From Bryobacterales bacterium (lineage in GTDB: Bacteria; Acidobacteriota; Terriglobia; Bryobacterales; Bryobacteraceae), in assembly GCA_020852755.1 (NCBI GenBank), contig JADZAF010000143.1:1-64000 (forward strand): DNA of 64,000 bases, given 5' to 3'. The position numbers and the translations under genes are program-made. This document shows positions 33,505 through 42,173 of this stretch, piece after piece. The notes beneath the pieces were generated by a model, which saw nothing but the letters and a program-made list of their open reading frames with translations, was not told the DNA's origin and ran no database searches. Position 1 is the stretch's first letter, and every line of letters begins with the position of its first letter.

Positions 33505-34122
33505 CTAGTCGGCTCCGCCGCTCTCCGCGGACTTGGCCACGCCGATCAGCTCCACATCGATGGTGAGAGTCACCTCGTCGCCCACTACGAAGCCGCCGGC
33601 CTCGAGCGCCCGGTTCCAGGTGATGCCGAAATCCTTGCGGCTGATTTTCGCAGTGGCGGTCGCGCCGCTGCGGGCGGCGCCGCGCGCGTCTTTCACGGGC
33701 GACGCCGGTCCCTCGATTTCGAACTCCACCGGCCGGGTGACGTCGCGGATGGTCAGATCGCCCCGCATCTTCCAGCGGCCCTGTCCCAGCGGTTCCAGGC
33801 TCCTGGATTGAAACGTCATCCTGGGAAACTTCTCGACGTCGAAGAAGTCGGGGCTCTTGAGGTGGGCATCCCGCTTGGGCTCCCGCGTGTCGATGGAGGC
33901 CACGTCCACTTCGGCCCGGACGCTGGCCGAAGACGGGCTGGCAGGGTCGTAGCGGACCGTCCCGGTCAGCTTGCCGAAATGACCGCGAACGGTGGAAACC
34001 ATCATGTGACGCACGGCGAACTGAGCGGCCGAGTGGGCCGTGTCAATCCGCCATTCCGTTTGAGCAAGCGCCGGGGTTCCCAGGCAGACGAGCAGCGGCG
34101 CAACAGCGGGCAGAATCTTCAT
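33505..34122 (-). CDS. YceI-family periplasmic lipid-binding protein
   Basis: 205 residues from the ATG at 34122 with a Sec signal (MKILPAVAPLLVCLGTPALAQ). The family opening WRIDTAHSAAQFAVRHMMVSTVRG is followed by the typical DVASIDTREPKRDAHLKSPDFFD and DLTIRDVTRPVEFE. YceI proteins are lipocalin-like and bind isoprenoid-type lipids in the periplasm. The gene follows the TolB/CehA fusion after 38 bp. Confidence 0.93.
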   Translation of the reverse strand: MKILPAVAPLLVCLGTPALAQTEWRIDTAHSAAQFAVRHMMVSTVRGHFGKLTGTVRYDPASPSSASVRAEVDVASIDTREPKRDAHLKSPDFFDVEKFPRMTFQSRSLEPLGQGRWKMRGDLTIRDVTRPVEFEIEGPASPVKDARGAARSGATATAKISRKDFGITWNRALEAGGFVVGDEVTLTIDVELIGVAKSAESGGAD

Positions 34123-34160
34123 ACCCGATAGATGCGCCGCTGTGTGAAAAGATGCGCGGT

Positions 34161-36653
34161 TCAGCGCGCCGCGGGCGCCTCCTTGGCCCGCTGCACGTAA
34201 ACTTCGCGAGCCTCGTCGAACTGGCGGAAGACATGCTCCTTCTCCCGCGCCGACCGCCACCACGGCCAGTCTTCGCACAGGGCCCTGAGCTTGTCGATCC
34301 AGCGGACGAAATACTCGGCCGACTCGCGGTTCCGGATCTTCCGATCGCCCACGTAGACCCGGATCGCGTTGGTGGCGGCTTCCGGATACTCCGCGTCGAG
34401 GTGCGGGTGCGGGGGCCCTTCGGCATAGAGCGAGAACCAACTGCTCTCGCCGACCTTGATCTCTTCGCGGAAGGAGATGCCTTTATCCGCTCCGGCGGCG
34501 GGGATCTCCTTCAGCACCTTCCCGTTCGAATGGATCAGCACCTTGGAGAGCGGGGCGAACGACCAGACGCTGCCCTCCAGGACCACGGTTCCGCCTTCCC
34601 TGGGAAGCCGGACGGTCTCGCCCGGCAGCTTGCCGTTCACCTTGAACTGCAGCAGGGGGCCGGTGGTGAAGTAAGCCGCACCTTTGCGCAGCGCATCCAG
34701 CCAGTTCTCGACGCTCAGCTTCGATCCCGGATAGGCGTAGGTCCGGAAACACCCGATCAGCCGGCCGCGCCGCAGATCGCCGATCGAGTCCTCGCCGCCG
34801 ACCGGGGTCAGCACGATGTCGTTGTTCAGCAGATGATGCCAGACGCGCATCTGGGCCTGGCCGCAGTAGGTCCACTCGAGGCAGTCCACCAGCCCGAGGG
34901 CGGCGTCGACGGGCAGGGCCTTGGCCACTCCCAGGTCGGCGGCCAGCGGGTCGCGGTCCACCGCGAAGGGGTGCACGTACCCGGTCAGCGCGCCCTGCGC
35001 GCGCGCCTTGCGGAACATGTCGGCGTTGCTGGGGTACAGGCTGTCGATCCCGGTGCCTTCATAACCGGTAGTGACCGGCGTGATCAGATGGTCCTTGAGG
35101 CCCAGGAAGAAGACGTGGCCGTAGAGCGGCGGGCGGTACTCCTGCCCCACGTGCAGGCGCACGTCGGGGTTCCCGGCCGAGACCGGGTGCTCGCCTCCGC
35201 CCGGCACGAAATGCTGGTAGTCGAGCACGCGGTTGTCCTTGTTGGCCACCTGCTCCATGACCACCTTCATGTCCTCGGCGCGGGCGGTGAACATCATGTT
35301 CTCGAGAGTGTTGTTCAAGTCGCCGCCGTAGTTGAGGTGGGAGTGGGTGCTGCCGGAGTACCAGCCTTTTCCGGCCATGTCGACCAGGCGTCGCAGCTTC
35401 AGCTCGATCTCCGTCACGCCGCTTTCGCGGATGGTGACTTCGGCCCTGGCCGGCCAGTATTCGAAGCCCTTGACGGCCTCCACGGTCATCCTGCCCGGCG
35501 GCACTTCGACGGAAAACGAGCCCGCGGTGTGAAACGAATGGCGCTCCGAGCGCCCGATGCGCGCGAAGGCGTCCGGGGGCGCGTAGAACTTGCCGTCCGG
35601 CGCGAGCCCGTGAATCCGGGCCGGGGTAGTCGATCCGGTCTGCGCGTCGATCACGCGCACCTTGAGCGTGCCCATGGGCCGCTTCCAGCGCCGCTCGCGG
35701 ATCGGAATCAGCTTGTAGGCGCCGCCATAGGTTTCGATCAGGGCCAGCTGGGGCAGGCCTTTCTGGTTGGAGATGCAGGCGATCTGTTCGCCGTCCGGCG
35801 ACCAGCGGGGATGGAAGAGGTCGAAGCTCCGGAAGGTCATCTTGTAGGGATCGCCGCCTTCCAGGGGCAGAACATAGAGGTTGTCGAACTGGTCGGCTCC
35901 CCCGGCATACGAGGTGTAGATGATGCGCTTGCCGTCGATGGAAACGTGCGGCCGGGTGCGGAACATGGTTTGCTCGCGGTGCACCAGGCTGGCCTTGTCG
36001 ATGCCGCCGGCCTCGGCCGGCATGCGCCAGATGCCGCCGGAGCCCAGGGGCATGCCGCGGTTGGAAAGGAAGACCAACTGCTTGCCGTCGGGCGTCCAGG
36101 CCGGCTGCAGGTGCATGTCCCAGGCGCCCACGTAGAGCCGGTCGCGCGGGTAACGGTTGTCGCGCGTCACCGCCACGGGCGGTCCGGCCCAGTTCCCGTC
36201 GCGGAATTCGCGGATGAAGATGTGGAACCGACCGGCGGGGTGAGTGGAGACGTAGGCGATGCGGCTGCCGTCGGGAGAGAAGACCGGGTCGAGGAAAAGC
36301 CGCTTGGGCTCGCCGGTCAGCAGGCGGGTCTCTCCGGTGGCGACGTTCAGGATGCCGAGCTGGGTGTCCTTGCCGTTGTCATCCGCGGTGTACACGATCC
36401 ACTTGCCGTCGGGCGACCAGCTGGGCGAGGAGGCGTAGCGCCGGCCGTAAACGATCTCGGTGGCGGTTCCGGTGGCCGGGTCCACGTTCCACAGGGAACC
36501 CTGCATGGCGACCGTGATGCGCTTGCCGTCCGGCGCCCAGGCCGGCGCCCAGGGCGTGGTGCCGGGCGCCGGCGGGTAGTAGTAGTTGTACGTGTATTGC
36601 CCGTGAGCCGCGAAGGTGAGCGCGGCCGCGAGAGCCAGATTGCGTACCTTCAT
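34161..36653 (-). CDS. Secreted TolB-like propeller fused to a CehA/McbA-type metallohydrolase domain
   Basis: 830 residues from the ATG at 36653, which overlaps the aminotransferase stop by 4 nt. A Sec signal (MKVRNLALAAALTFAAHG) precedes six or so WD40-like/TolB repeats with WAPDGK, WSPDGK, FSPDGS, WTPDGK and WSPDGE motifs (about 38-300). The C-terminal half contains GWYSGSTHSHLNYGGD, a PHP-type His-x-His metal motif, and YVHPFAVDRDPL, as in CehA/McbA-family metal-dependent hydrolases. The combination suggests a periplasmic phosphoesterase or amidohydrolase with a propeller for substrate or protein binding. The substrate is unknown. Confidence 0.8.
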   Translation of the reverse strand: MKVRNLALAAALTFAAHGQYTYNYYYPPAPGTTPWAPAWAPDGKRITVAMQGSLWNVDPATGTATEIVYGRRYASSPSWSPDGKWIVYTADDNGKDTQLGILNVATGETRLLTGEPKRLFLDPVFSPDGSRIAYVSTHPAGRFHIFIREFRDGNWAGPPVAVTRDNRYPRDRLYVGAWDMHLQPAWTPDGKQLVFLSNRGMPLGSGGIWRMPAEAGGIDKASLVHREQTMFRTRPHVSIDGKRIIYTSYAGGADQFDNLYVLPLEGGDPYKMTFRSFDLFHPRWSPDGEQIACISNQKGLPQLALIETYGGAYKLIPIRERRWKRPMGTLKVRVIDAQTGSTTPARIHGLAPDGKFYAPPDAFARIGRSERHSFHTAGSFSVEVPPGRMTVEAVKGFEYWPARAEVTIRESGVTEIELKLRRLVDMAGKGWYSGSTHSHLNYGGDLNNTLENMMFTARAEDMKVVMEQVANKDNRVLDYQHFVPGGGEHPVSAGNPDVRLHVGQEYRPPLYGHVFFLGLKDHLITPVTTGYEGTGIDSLYPSNADMFRKARAQGALTGYVHPFAVDRDPLAADLGVAKALPVDAALGLVDCLEWTYCGQAQMRVWHHLLNNDIVLTPVGGEDSIGDLRRGRLIGCFRTYAYPGSKLSVENWLDALRKGAAYFTTGPLLQFKVNGKLPGETVRLPREGGTVVLEGSVWSFAPLSKVLIHSNGKVLKEIPAAGADKGISFREEIKVGESSWFSLYAEGPPHPHLDAEYPEAATNAIRVYVGDRKIRNRESAEYFVRWIDKLRALCEDWPWWRSAREKEHVFRQFDEAREVYVQRAKEAPAAR

Positions 36654-37867
36654 GACAGCGCGTTCAACAGGCGGTCGACATCCTCCTGGCTGTTGTAGAC
36701 CGACGGCGAGATGCGCATCTTGTTGCCGAAGCGCATGGCCACGTGCACGCCGGCCTGCTTGAGCCTGGCGATGGCGGCCTGCGGATCCCTGGTGGCGAAG
36801 GCCAGGATGGGGCTCTCGTTGCCCGGCGGCGTGATGCTGGGGTAGCCGATGCGCGGCATCTCCTTCTGGAGCCTGCCGGTGAGGGCGCGGCTGTGAGCGC
36901 GGATGTTGTCGACGCCAAGTTGCTTGATGTACTTCAGGCTCTCCAGCGCGCAGATGATTCCGGAACAGGAAGCGTAGCTGACCTCGTAGCGGCCCGGGCC
37001 GGTTACCGGGCTGAAGCCGATGTCCTCCTGCTTGGGATCGGGCGTGGTGGTCCAGGGGGCGTAGTTGAAGCGCACGCCCCCGGAATGCTGGGTGGGCTTG
37101 ACCACGGTTCCCTGCAGATCCTCGCGAATGTAAGCGAAGCCGAATCCCTTGAGGCCCATCAGCCACTTGTAGGTGGAGGCGGCGGCCAGGTCGATGCCCA
37201 TGGCCTTGACGTCAATGGGTATGGCGCCCACGCACTGGATGATGTCGGCGTAGAGCAGGGCGCCGTGGGCGTGGGCCAGCTGGCTGAGCGCCTTGACGTC
37301 GCACAGGTAGCCGTTCACGTTGGAGACCAGGGCGACGGCGATCAACTTCGTCTTTTTGTCCACGACGCGCTCGAAATCGCGCAGGTCGAGCTGCCAGTCG
37401 CGGTGCTTGACGATGCGGACGTCGAGGCCGGCCTTCTGGCGCATTTTGTAGTTGTAGATGGAGGCCGAGTAGTGCAGGTCGTTGGTGACGACGTTGCCGC
37501 CCTCGGCCTGTATGTTCATCCCGTTCAGCAGGTTGCTTTCGGCTTCGACGGTGCTGCGCAGGAAAGCAATCTCGGATGGCCTGGCGTTGATCAACTCGGC
37601 GAAGAGGGCCTTGGACTGCTGGCGCGCCTCCGACCAGTAGGGCCACCAGGGCTCGCCTACTTCGTTGGTGTTCCACTCGATGAAGCGGTGCAGGGCCGCA
37701 GCCGACTGAACGCTCAGCGGGTGGCAGGACGCGTTGTCGAAATACGCGGCTGTGCGGGTGCGGGGGAAATCCGCCCGCACGGAATTGATGTCGAACGAAC
37801 CGGCGGCAGCGCCACGGGGCATCGCGGCGGCCGCGCCGGCCAGAAGATCGCGTCGTCTGATCTGCAT
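36650..37867 (-). CDS. Tat-exported class V PLP-dependent aminotransferase-like enzyme
   Basis: 405 residues. The N-terminus MQIRRRDLLAGAAAAMPRGAAA looks like a twin-arginine signal, unusual for a PLP enzyme. The fold is the class V/isopenicillin N epimerase-cysteine desulfurase group: the cofactor His region is NDLHYSA, the Asp region LLYADIIQCVGA and the Schiff-base Lys is in AASTYKWLMGLKGFGFAY. Members catalyse transamination, epimerisation, desulfuration or beta-elimination. It starts the minus-strand group that continues with the TolB/CehA fusion, YceI and IorAB. A GGAG Shine-Dalgarno sequence lies 7 nt before the ATG. Confidence 0.85.
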   Translation of the reverse strand: MQIRRRDLLAGAAAAMPRGAAAGSFDINSVRADFPRTRTAAYFDNASCHPLSVQSAAALHRFIEWNTNEVGEPWWPYWSEARQQSKALFAELINARPSEIAFLRSTVEAESNLLNGMNIQAEGGNVVTNDLHYSASIYNYKMRQKAGLDVRIVKHRDWQLDLRDFERVVDKKTKLIAVALVSNVNGYLCDVKALSQLAHAHGALLYADIIQCVGAIPIDVKAMGIDLAAASTYKWLMGLKGFGFAYIREDLQGTVVKPTQHSGGVRFNYAPWTTTPDPKQEDIGFSPVTGPGRYEVSYASCSGIICALESLKYIKQLGVDNIRAHSRALTGRLQKEMPRIGYPSITPPGNESPILAFATRDPQAAIARLKQAGVHVAMRFGNKMRISPSVYNSQEDVDRLLNALS

Positions 37868-37945
37868 GATGTCTCCACAATATCGCGCTCCAGCGCCCGG
37901 GGACCGGCATGCGGAGCCGCGGGCGCCGGCGTCAGCAACACAAGT

Positions 37946-40900
37946 CTAGAACACAAACCGGGCGAGAAACTCGGTTTGTCTGCCGAAATTGGCCTGGCCG
38001 GAGATCCGGCCGAAGTTCGCCACCCCCAAGGTCGTGCTCGGACTCGAGAAGATCGGGTGATTCATCAGGTTGTAGGAGGAGGCGCGGAATTCCATCCGCA
38101 GGCGCTCGACGATCTGGAACCACTTCGAGAGGGTCAGGTTGATATTGTTCATGCCGGGGCCGCGCACCCCGGCCACTCGCGGGCTGAGGTTGCCGAAGGT
38201 GAAATCGGCCGGCTGTGAGAAGGCGCTGGTGTTGAAGTAGCGGTCCAGGCGCGAGACGATGCTGCCCGAGATGCCTTCCATGGGATCGCCGGCGGCGTTC
38301 GGCCGGGTTCCTCCCGCTCCGGCGGTGGCGCGGGCGAGGCTGAAGGCCAGGGGAAAGCCCGACTGGAAGGTGCTGAAGGTGGACATCTGCCAGCCGCCGA
38401 TCAACAGGTCCAGGCCCCGCGAGGCGTTGCCGAAGAAGTGCCGGTTGCGCCCGAAGGGCAGGTCCCAGGCGGCGGTGATGGTGAGCCGCTGGGGCACGTC
38501 GTACTGGCTGACGGCGCGCTCCCTCGTCCGGTCGTAGGCGTTCTGAGCGGTGGTGAGATCCCCGATGTTCTTGGAAACCGTGTAAGCGACCAGCGCGGTG
38601 ACCCCGTGGGCCATGCGCTTCTGGATCTGGAACTGCATGGAATGGTAGACCGTGTTGCCGAAGGCGGGGAACTGCCGCACCACGCCCGTGAATTGGGGGT
38701 AGGGCCGCAACAGCTGGGCCTGCTGCACCGTGCGTCCGGCCAGCGACCCGCTGGTGATGACGCCGTAGAAGGGGTTCTGGACGGTGGCCAGCAGGGCCGA
38801 GCCCATGGAGAGGTACTGGGGGTGGAGCTGGTTGACCTGCTCGGTCGGAACCCCGGCGGCGTCCAGGCCTCCGAAAACCCGGATGGCGCGGCTGCCGACG
38901 TAGGAGATCTCGGCCACGGTCTGGGAAGGCAGGGCCCGCTGGACATTGAACTGCCAGGTGTGGAAGGTGGGGGTGCGGTCGCCGGGCTCCACGTAGGCCA
39001 CGCTCTGGCCGACCAGGGTCAGGAGACCCTGGCTGTTGCCGATGGGGGGCAGCAGCCCGTCCGGGAACGGGTTGCGAAGCAGGTCCTTGGGGGTAATGCC
39101 GTCGGGGGAAAACACCATGGGGGTGGTGTTGCTGTAGCCGGTGGGCTGCACGGTGCCCAGCACGGGGATGTAGCTCAGGGCATATCCGCCGCGGAGGACG
39201 GTCTTCGGATTCAGGCTGTAGGCGAAGCCGATGCGGGGCGCCACGTTATTGCGGTCCGGCTCGTAGAGGCCGCGCGGGTTTCCGTCCACGGCGGCGTAGA
39301 GCAGGCCGCCGCGGAGATTGAGTCCGGGGACCTGCAGCGGGCTGGGGGTGTTGTAGGCGAAACCGCGGGTGGTGCGGTCGAACCGTTCGGTGCGCGGGCT
39401 CTCGTACTCCCAGCGCACGCCCAGGTTCAGCGTCAGTTTCGGCGTCACCCGGTAGTCGTCCTGAAAATAGAGCCCGTAGTAGAAGTTCTGCACGGAAAGG
39501 CTGGTGTTATAGCCGATGCTGCCCGAGCCGTAGCCCACCAGCAGGGAGGCCATCGAGAAGCCTCCGGCGGGGGTATCGGCGCGGGGCCCGCCGGTGGAGA
39601 GCGGACCGAAGCTGAAGCTGCCGGACGGCGCGGCGTTGCGGAAGAAGTGCCCGCGGATGAGGCGGCCCTCGCCGCCGGTCTTGAACAGGTGCTTGCCGCG
39701 CTGCATGGTGACGCTGGATTGCAGCGACCAGGTCTGCCCCGGCTCTTCGTAGAACCAGTTGCCCGTGGCCAGCGCCTGGAACCCCGTCGCACTGATATTG
39801 GGGAAGGCGCGGGATTGCACCGCGTTGTTGAAGGACGAGGGGAACCCCAGCGAGGTCAGATCGAGCCCGTCGGACCAGGGGCGGAAGCGCTCCAGGCCCC
39901 AGGCGTAGCCGAGACGGGCGTCCAGCGTGGTGCGGGGGCTGATCGAATAGGTGTCGTTCAGCGCGACTCCCAGGTGAGGCCGGCTGTTGAAGTGCCGCCC
40001 GGGGGTGGCGATGCCGTCGAACTGGTGGGGGTAGACCAGCAGGGCGGTGCCGTAGTTGAGGCGCGCGAAGGTCTGGTGCCGCGGGGTCAGCATGTGGTCG
40101 ACCTTGGCCACCAGCATGTTGTAATCCCGGGGCCATTTCGAAGAGTACGAGAAGTTCTGCACCCAGGGGGTGGCGGCGTTCGAGGGCGGGACGTTGGGCT
40201 CGGGATAGTAGCTCATGATCTTTTGCGCCACCGGGTCCTGCAAGCTGGCCGGAACAATGTTACCCGGGAAAGGATCCCGCACGGGAACGTCGTTCACGGT
40301 GTGCACCGAAAAGGGATTGTAGATGGCGTCGCGCACTTCCGAGAAGTCGCCGCCGCGCATCTTGGCGGTGGGCACGCTGTTGGTGTTATTCAGAGCGTTG
40401 CCTTCCCGGGAGCCCTCGAAATTGACGTAAAAGAAGGTGCGGTTGCGGCCGTCATAGAGGCGGGGCAGGAAGACCGGGCCGCCCAGGCTGCCGCCGAAGG
40501 TGTTGGCCCCGAAGGCGGCCAGTTTCTGACCGCGGCCGCGCGAAAAGAACAGGTTGGCGTCCAGCACGGCGTTGCGGAAGTGGTCGTAGGCGGAGCCGTG
40601 CAGATCATTGGGTCCCGACTTGATCACCACGTTCATGAAACTGCCGCCCGAGCGCCCGTATTCGGCCGGCAGGATGCCGGTCTGGAGCTTGAACTCGGCC
40701 ACCGACTCGGTGGAGGGAACCCAGGGGCTGAGAGCCGCGCCGCGGTCGAGGTCCACCGTATTGGTGACGCCGTCCACGGACACATCGCTGGAGGCCATGG
40801 GGGCGCCGTTGGAGCCGAACAGCATGTTGCTGGCGGTGTCGTTCGGGCGGATGTCCTCGCCGTAGCGGGTGGTGACCACCCCGGTGGTGAGGCTGTACAT

Positions 40901-41350
40901 GAGCAGGCTGCTGTGTCCCTTGAGGGGCAGGCTGTCGATGATCTGGCGCTGGACCACGGCGCCCAGCGAGGAGGACTCGGGCTGGACCAGCGAGACGTCC
41001 GCGAAAACGGAAATGGACTCGGCGGCGGTTCCCAGCGCGAGCTCCACGTCCAGGCGGGCGTTCTGGTTCAAGCTGAGCGCGATCTTCTCCATCACGCCGG
41101 CCTTGAAGCCGGCCGCCGTTACGGTCAGCGAGTAGGTTCCGGGCGGCACGAAGGAGAACAGATAGTGGCCGGTCTCATCGGCCGCGGTCTTTCTCTCGAG
41201 GCCCGTTTCCACGTTGCGCAACACGACCGCGGCGTTGGGAATCGCGGATTTCGAAGGGTCGGTGATGGTGCCCTGGATCGTGGCGCGGAACTCCTGCGCC
41301 CAGGCACCGCAAACAAGAGCAAACAAGACGACCAAGCGTATGGCTGACAT
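37946..41350 (-). CDS. TonB-dependent receptor, Oar-like, with carboxypeptidase-regulatory-like domain (paralog A)
   Basis: 1134 residues from the ATG at 41350, which has GGAGG 5 nt upstream. A Sec signal (MSAIRLVVLFALVCGAWAQ) precedes an N-terminal carboxypeptidase-regulatory-like/Ig fold domain (IQGTITDPSKSAIPNAAVVLRNVETG, ending SLTVTAAGFK). A plug-like region follows, then an outer-membrane beta-barrel ending in an aromatic residue (FLARFVF). The two head-to-head paralogs share roughly 70% identity at the N-terminus by eye. These receptors import large ligands such as oligosaccharides across the outer membrane with TonB-ExbBD energy. The ligand is unknown. Confidence 0.92.
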   Translation of the reverse strand: MSAIRLVVLFALVCGAWAQEFRATIQGTITDPSKSAIPNAAVVLRNVETGLERKTAADETGHYLFSFVPPGTYSLTVTAAGFKAGVMEKIALSLNQNARLDVELALGTAAESISVFADVSLVQPESSSLGAVVQRQIIDSLPLKGHSSLLMYSLTTGVVTTRYGEDIRPNDTASNMLFGSNGAPMASSDVSVDGVTNTVDLDRGAALSPWVPSTESVAEFKLQTGILPAEYGRSGGSFMNVVIKSGPNDLHGSAYDHFRNAVLDANLFFSRGRGQKLAAFGANTFGGSLGGPVFLPRLYDGRNRTFFYVNFEGSREGNALNNTNSVPTAKMRGGDFSEVRDAIYNPFSVHTVNDVPVRDPFPGNIVPASLQDPVAQKIMSYYPEPNVPPSNAATPWVQNFSYSSKWPRDYNMLVAKVDHMLTPRHQTFARLNYGTALLVYPHQFDGIATPGRHFNSRPHLGVALNDTYSISPRTTLDARLGYAWGLERFRPWSDGLDLTSLGFPSSFNNAVQSRAFPNISATGFQALATGNWFYEEPGQTWSLQSSVTMQRGKHLFKTGGEGRLIRGHFFRNAAPSGSFSFGPLSTGGPRADTPAGGFSMASLLVGYGSGSIGYNTSLSVQNFYYGLYFQDDYRVTPKLTLNLGVRWEYESPRTERFDRTTRGFAYNTPSPLQVPGLNLRGGLLYAAVDGNPRGLYEPDRNNVAPRIGFAYSLNPKTVLRGGYALSYIPVLGTVQPTGYSNTTPMVFSPDGITPKDLLRNPFPDGLLPPIGNSQGLLTLVGQSVAYVEPGDRTPTFHTWQFNVQRALPSQTVAEISYVGSRAIRVFGGLDAAGVPTEQVNQLHPQYLSMGSALLATVQNPFYGVITSGSLAGRTVQQAQLLRPYPQFTGVVRQFPAFGNTVYHSMQFQIQKRMAHGVTALVAYTVSKNIGDLTTAQNAYDRTRERAVSQYDVPQRLTITAAWDLPFGRNRHFFGNASRGLDLLIGGWQMSTFSTFQSGFPLAFSLARATAGAGGTRPNAAGDPMEGISGSIVSRLDRYFNTSAFSQPADFTFGNLSPRVAGVRGPGMNNINLTLSKWFQIVERLRMEFRASSYNLMNHPIFSSPSTTLGVANFGRISGQANFGRQTEFLARFVF

Positions 41351-41464
41351 CCCTGCCTCCCTCGCCCGGGGCAGCGCCGGCGCGCACTCATCAGCTACCG
41401 GCACTTACCCTGATTGTTCGATGTTTCCCCGTTATTTCCCCGGCTGACGGTTACTTACACGCCA

Positions 41465-41476
41465 TGTGCATGCACA
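41465..41476. promoter_or_regulatory. 12-bp perfect palindrome, possible operator
   Basis: TGTGCATGCACA is fully self-complementary and lies 115 bp before the minus-strand receptor gene. Its symmetry and place suit a dimeric repressor such as a LacI/GntR-type protein, but none is encoded nearby. Confidence 0.35.
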
Positions 41477-41721
41477 CAATTACCCTCAGGGCTCACAAAC
41501 CGGCGGAGCCCGGTAAGTTGCGCCGCCCGACAGCCAGGAATCCGCGTGGCGTGGAACTACGCGTGTACTTCCCTGCAGTAACTCCGCAGCCGCATGATAT
41601 CACCGGCCTTGCGCACTAGCCATGGCCATACACCGGCGCCGTCCAGCCTATTGGACGCCGCCGAGGCGTCCGGCCCGGTCCCGGTCCACGGCAAAAAGAG
41701 CCCCGGATTACATGGGTTCGA

Positions 41722-41731
41722 GTGTATACAC
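41722..41731. promoter_or_regulatory. 10-bp perfect palindrome, possible operator
   Basis: GTGTATACAC resembles the TGTATACA-type half of GntR/FadR-family operators. It lies about 145 bp before the plus-strand promoter. Function is inferred from symmetry and position only. Confidence 0.35.
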
Positions 41732-41875
41732 GGCGGCCGGAGGAGTCAAACGGCGCACCTAGCGGATGTTAGTGGCGATACAAAACGGCGGGCGGCGCGC
41801 AGAGGCTTTCGCGGGAATCCAATCGCCTCACGCATCGCGGCAACGTTAAATTTCGGGCAACAGCACCGATTTCTC

Positions 41876-41903
41876 TTGACAGGACTGTGCGCCGGATGAT
41901 AGC
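41876..41903 (+). promoter_or_regulatory. Sigma-70-type promoter of the plus-strand TonB receptor gene
   Basis: A perfect TTGACA -35 (41876-41881) is followed after 16 bp by GATAGC (41898-41903), a moderate -10. It would give a long leader of about 265 nt before the ATG at 42174. Confidence 0.5.
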
Positions 41904-42173
41904 GTCCGCCCAAGGCAAACGAAGATGGCCCCTGCTGTGCCGGGTCTCACGGGCAGATGCCCGGGGAGATGCCTGTTCCGGCCGGCGAACGGCGGCCGGG
42001 ACTGCAGCGGAGTCCCGGGGAAGCAGGGCAGCCTCGGCCGGCCCGCATCAGGCAGCGGCCGGCCGGACGATCGGATTCCAGAACACCTGAAAGCCCCCAG
42101 GGCAATACCCGTCCAACTGTTGCGAGCCGGGCCCGGAGCAAGGGAATCGGGTTTCAAACCGTGGAGGACACGC

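Larger units (their letters stand above)
41351..42173. other. 823-bp divergent intergenic region between the TonB receptor paralogs
   Basis: The longest non-coding stretch in the window. It carries two perfect palindromes (41465-41476 and 41722-41731), a CGTCCA/TGGACG inverted repeat near 41637-41655, a TTGACA-type promoter (41876-41903) for the plus-strand gene and a ~265-nt GC-rich leader with hairpins. I see no open reading frame with convincing coding character, and no RNA family that I recognise. Confidence 0.6.

Noticed and set aside
38438-41347. Long plus-strand open frame opposite TonB receptor paralog A, and a similar one opposite paralog B (42852-45470, minus)
   Set aside because: Both are shadows of the receptor genes; the translations lack any domain and the receptors are certain.
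41690-41740. A tRNA-like GGGTTCGA sequence in the receptor spacer
   Set aside because: No cloverleaf, acceptor stem or anticodon arm can be formed around it.
41904-42173. Cobalamin riboswitch before a TonB receptor gene
   Set aside because: The conserved B12-box and GCCACTG-type elements are absent from the leader.
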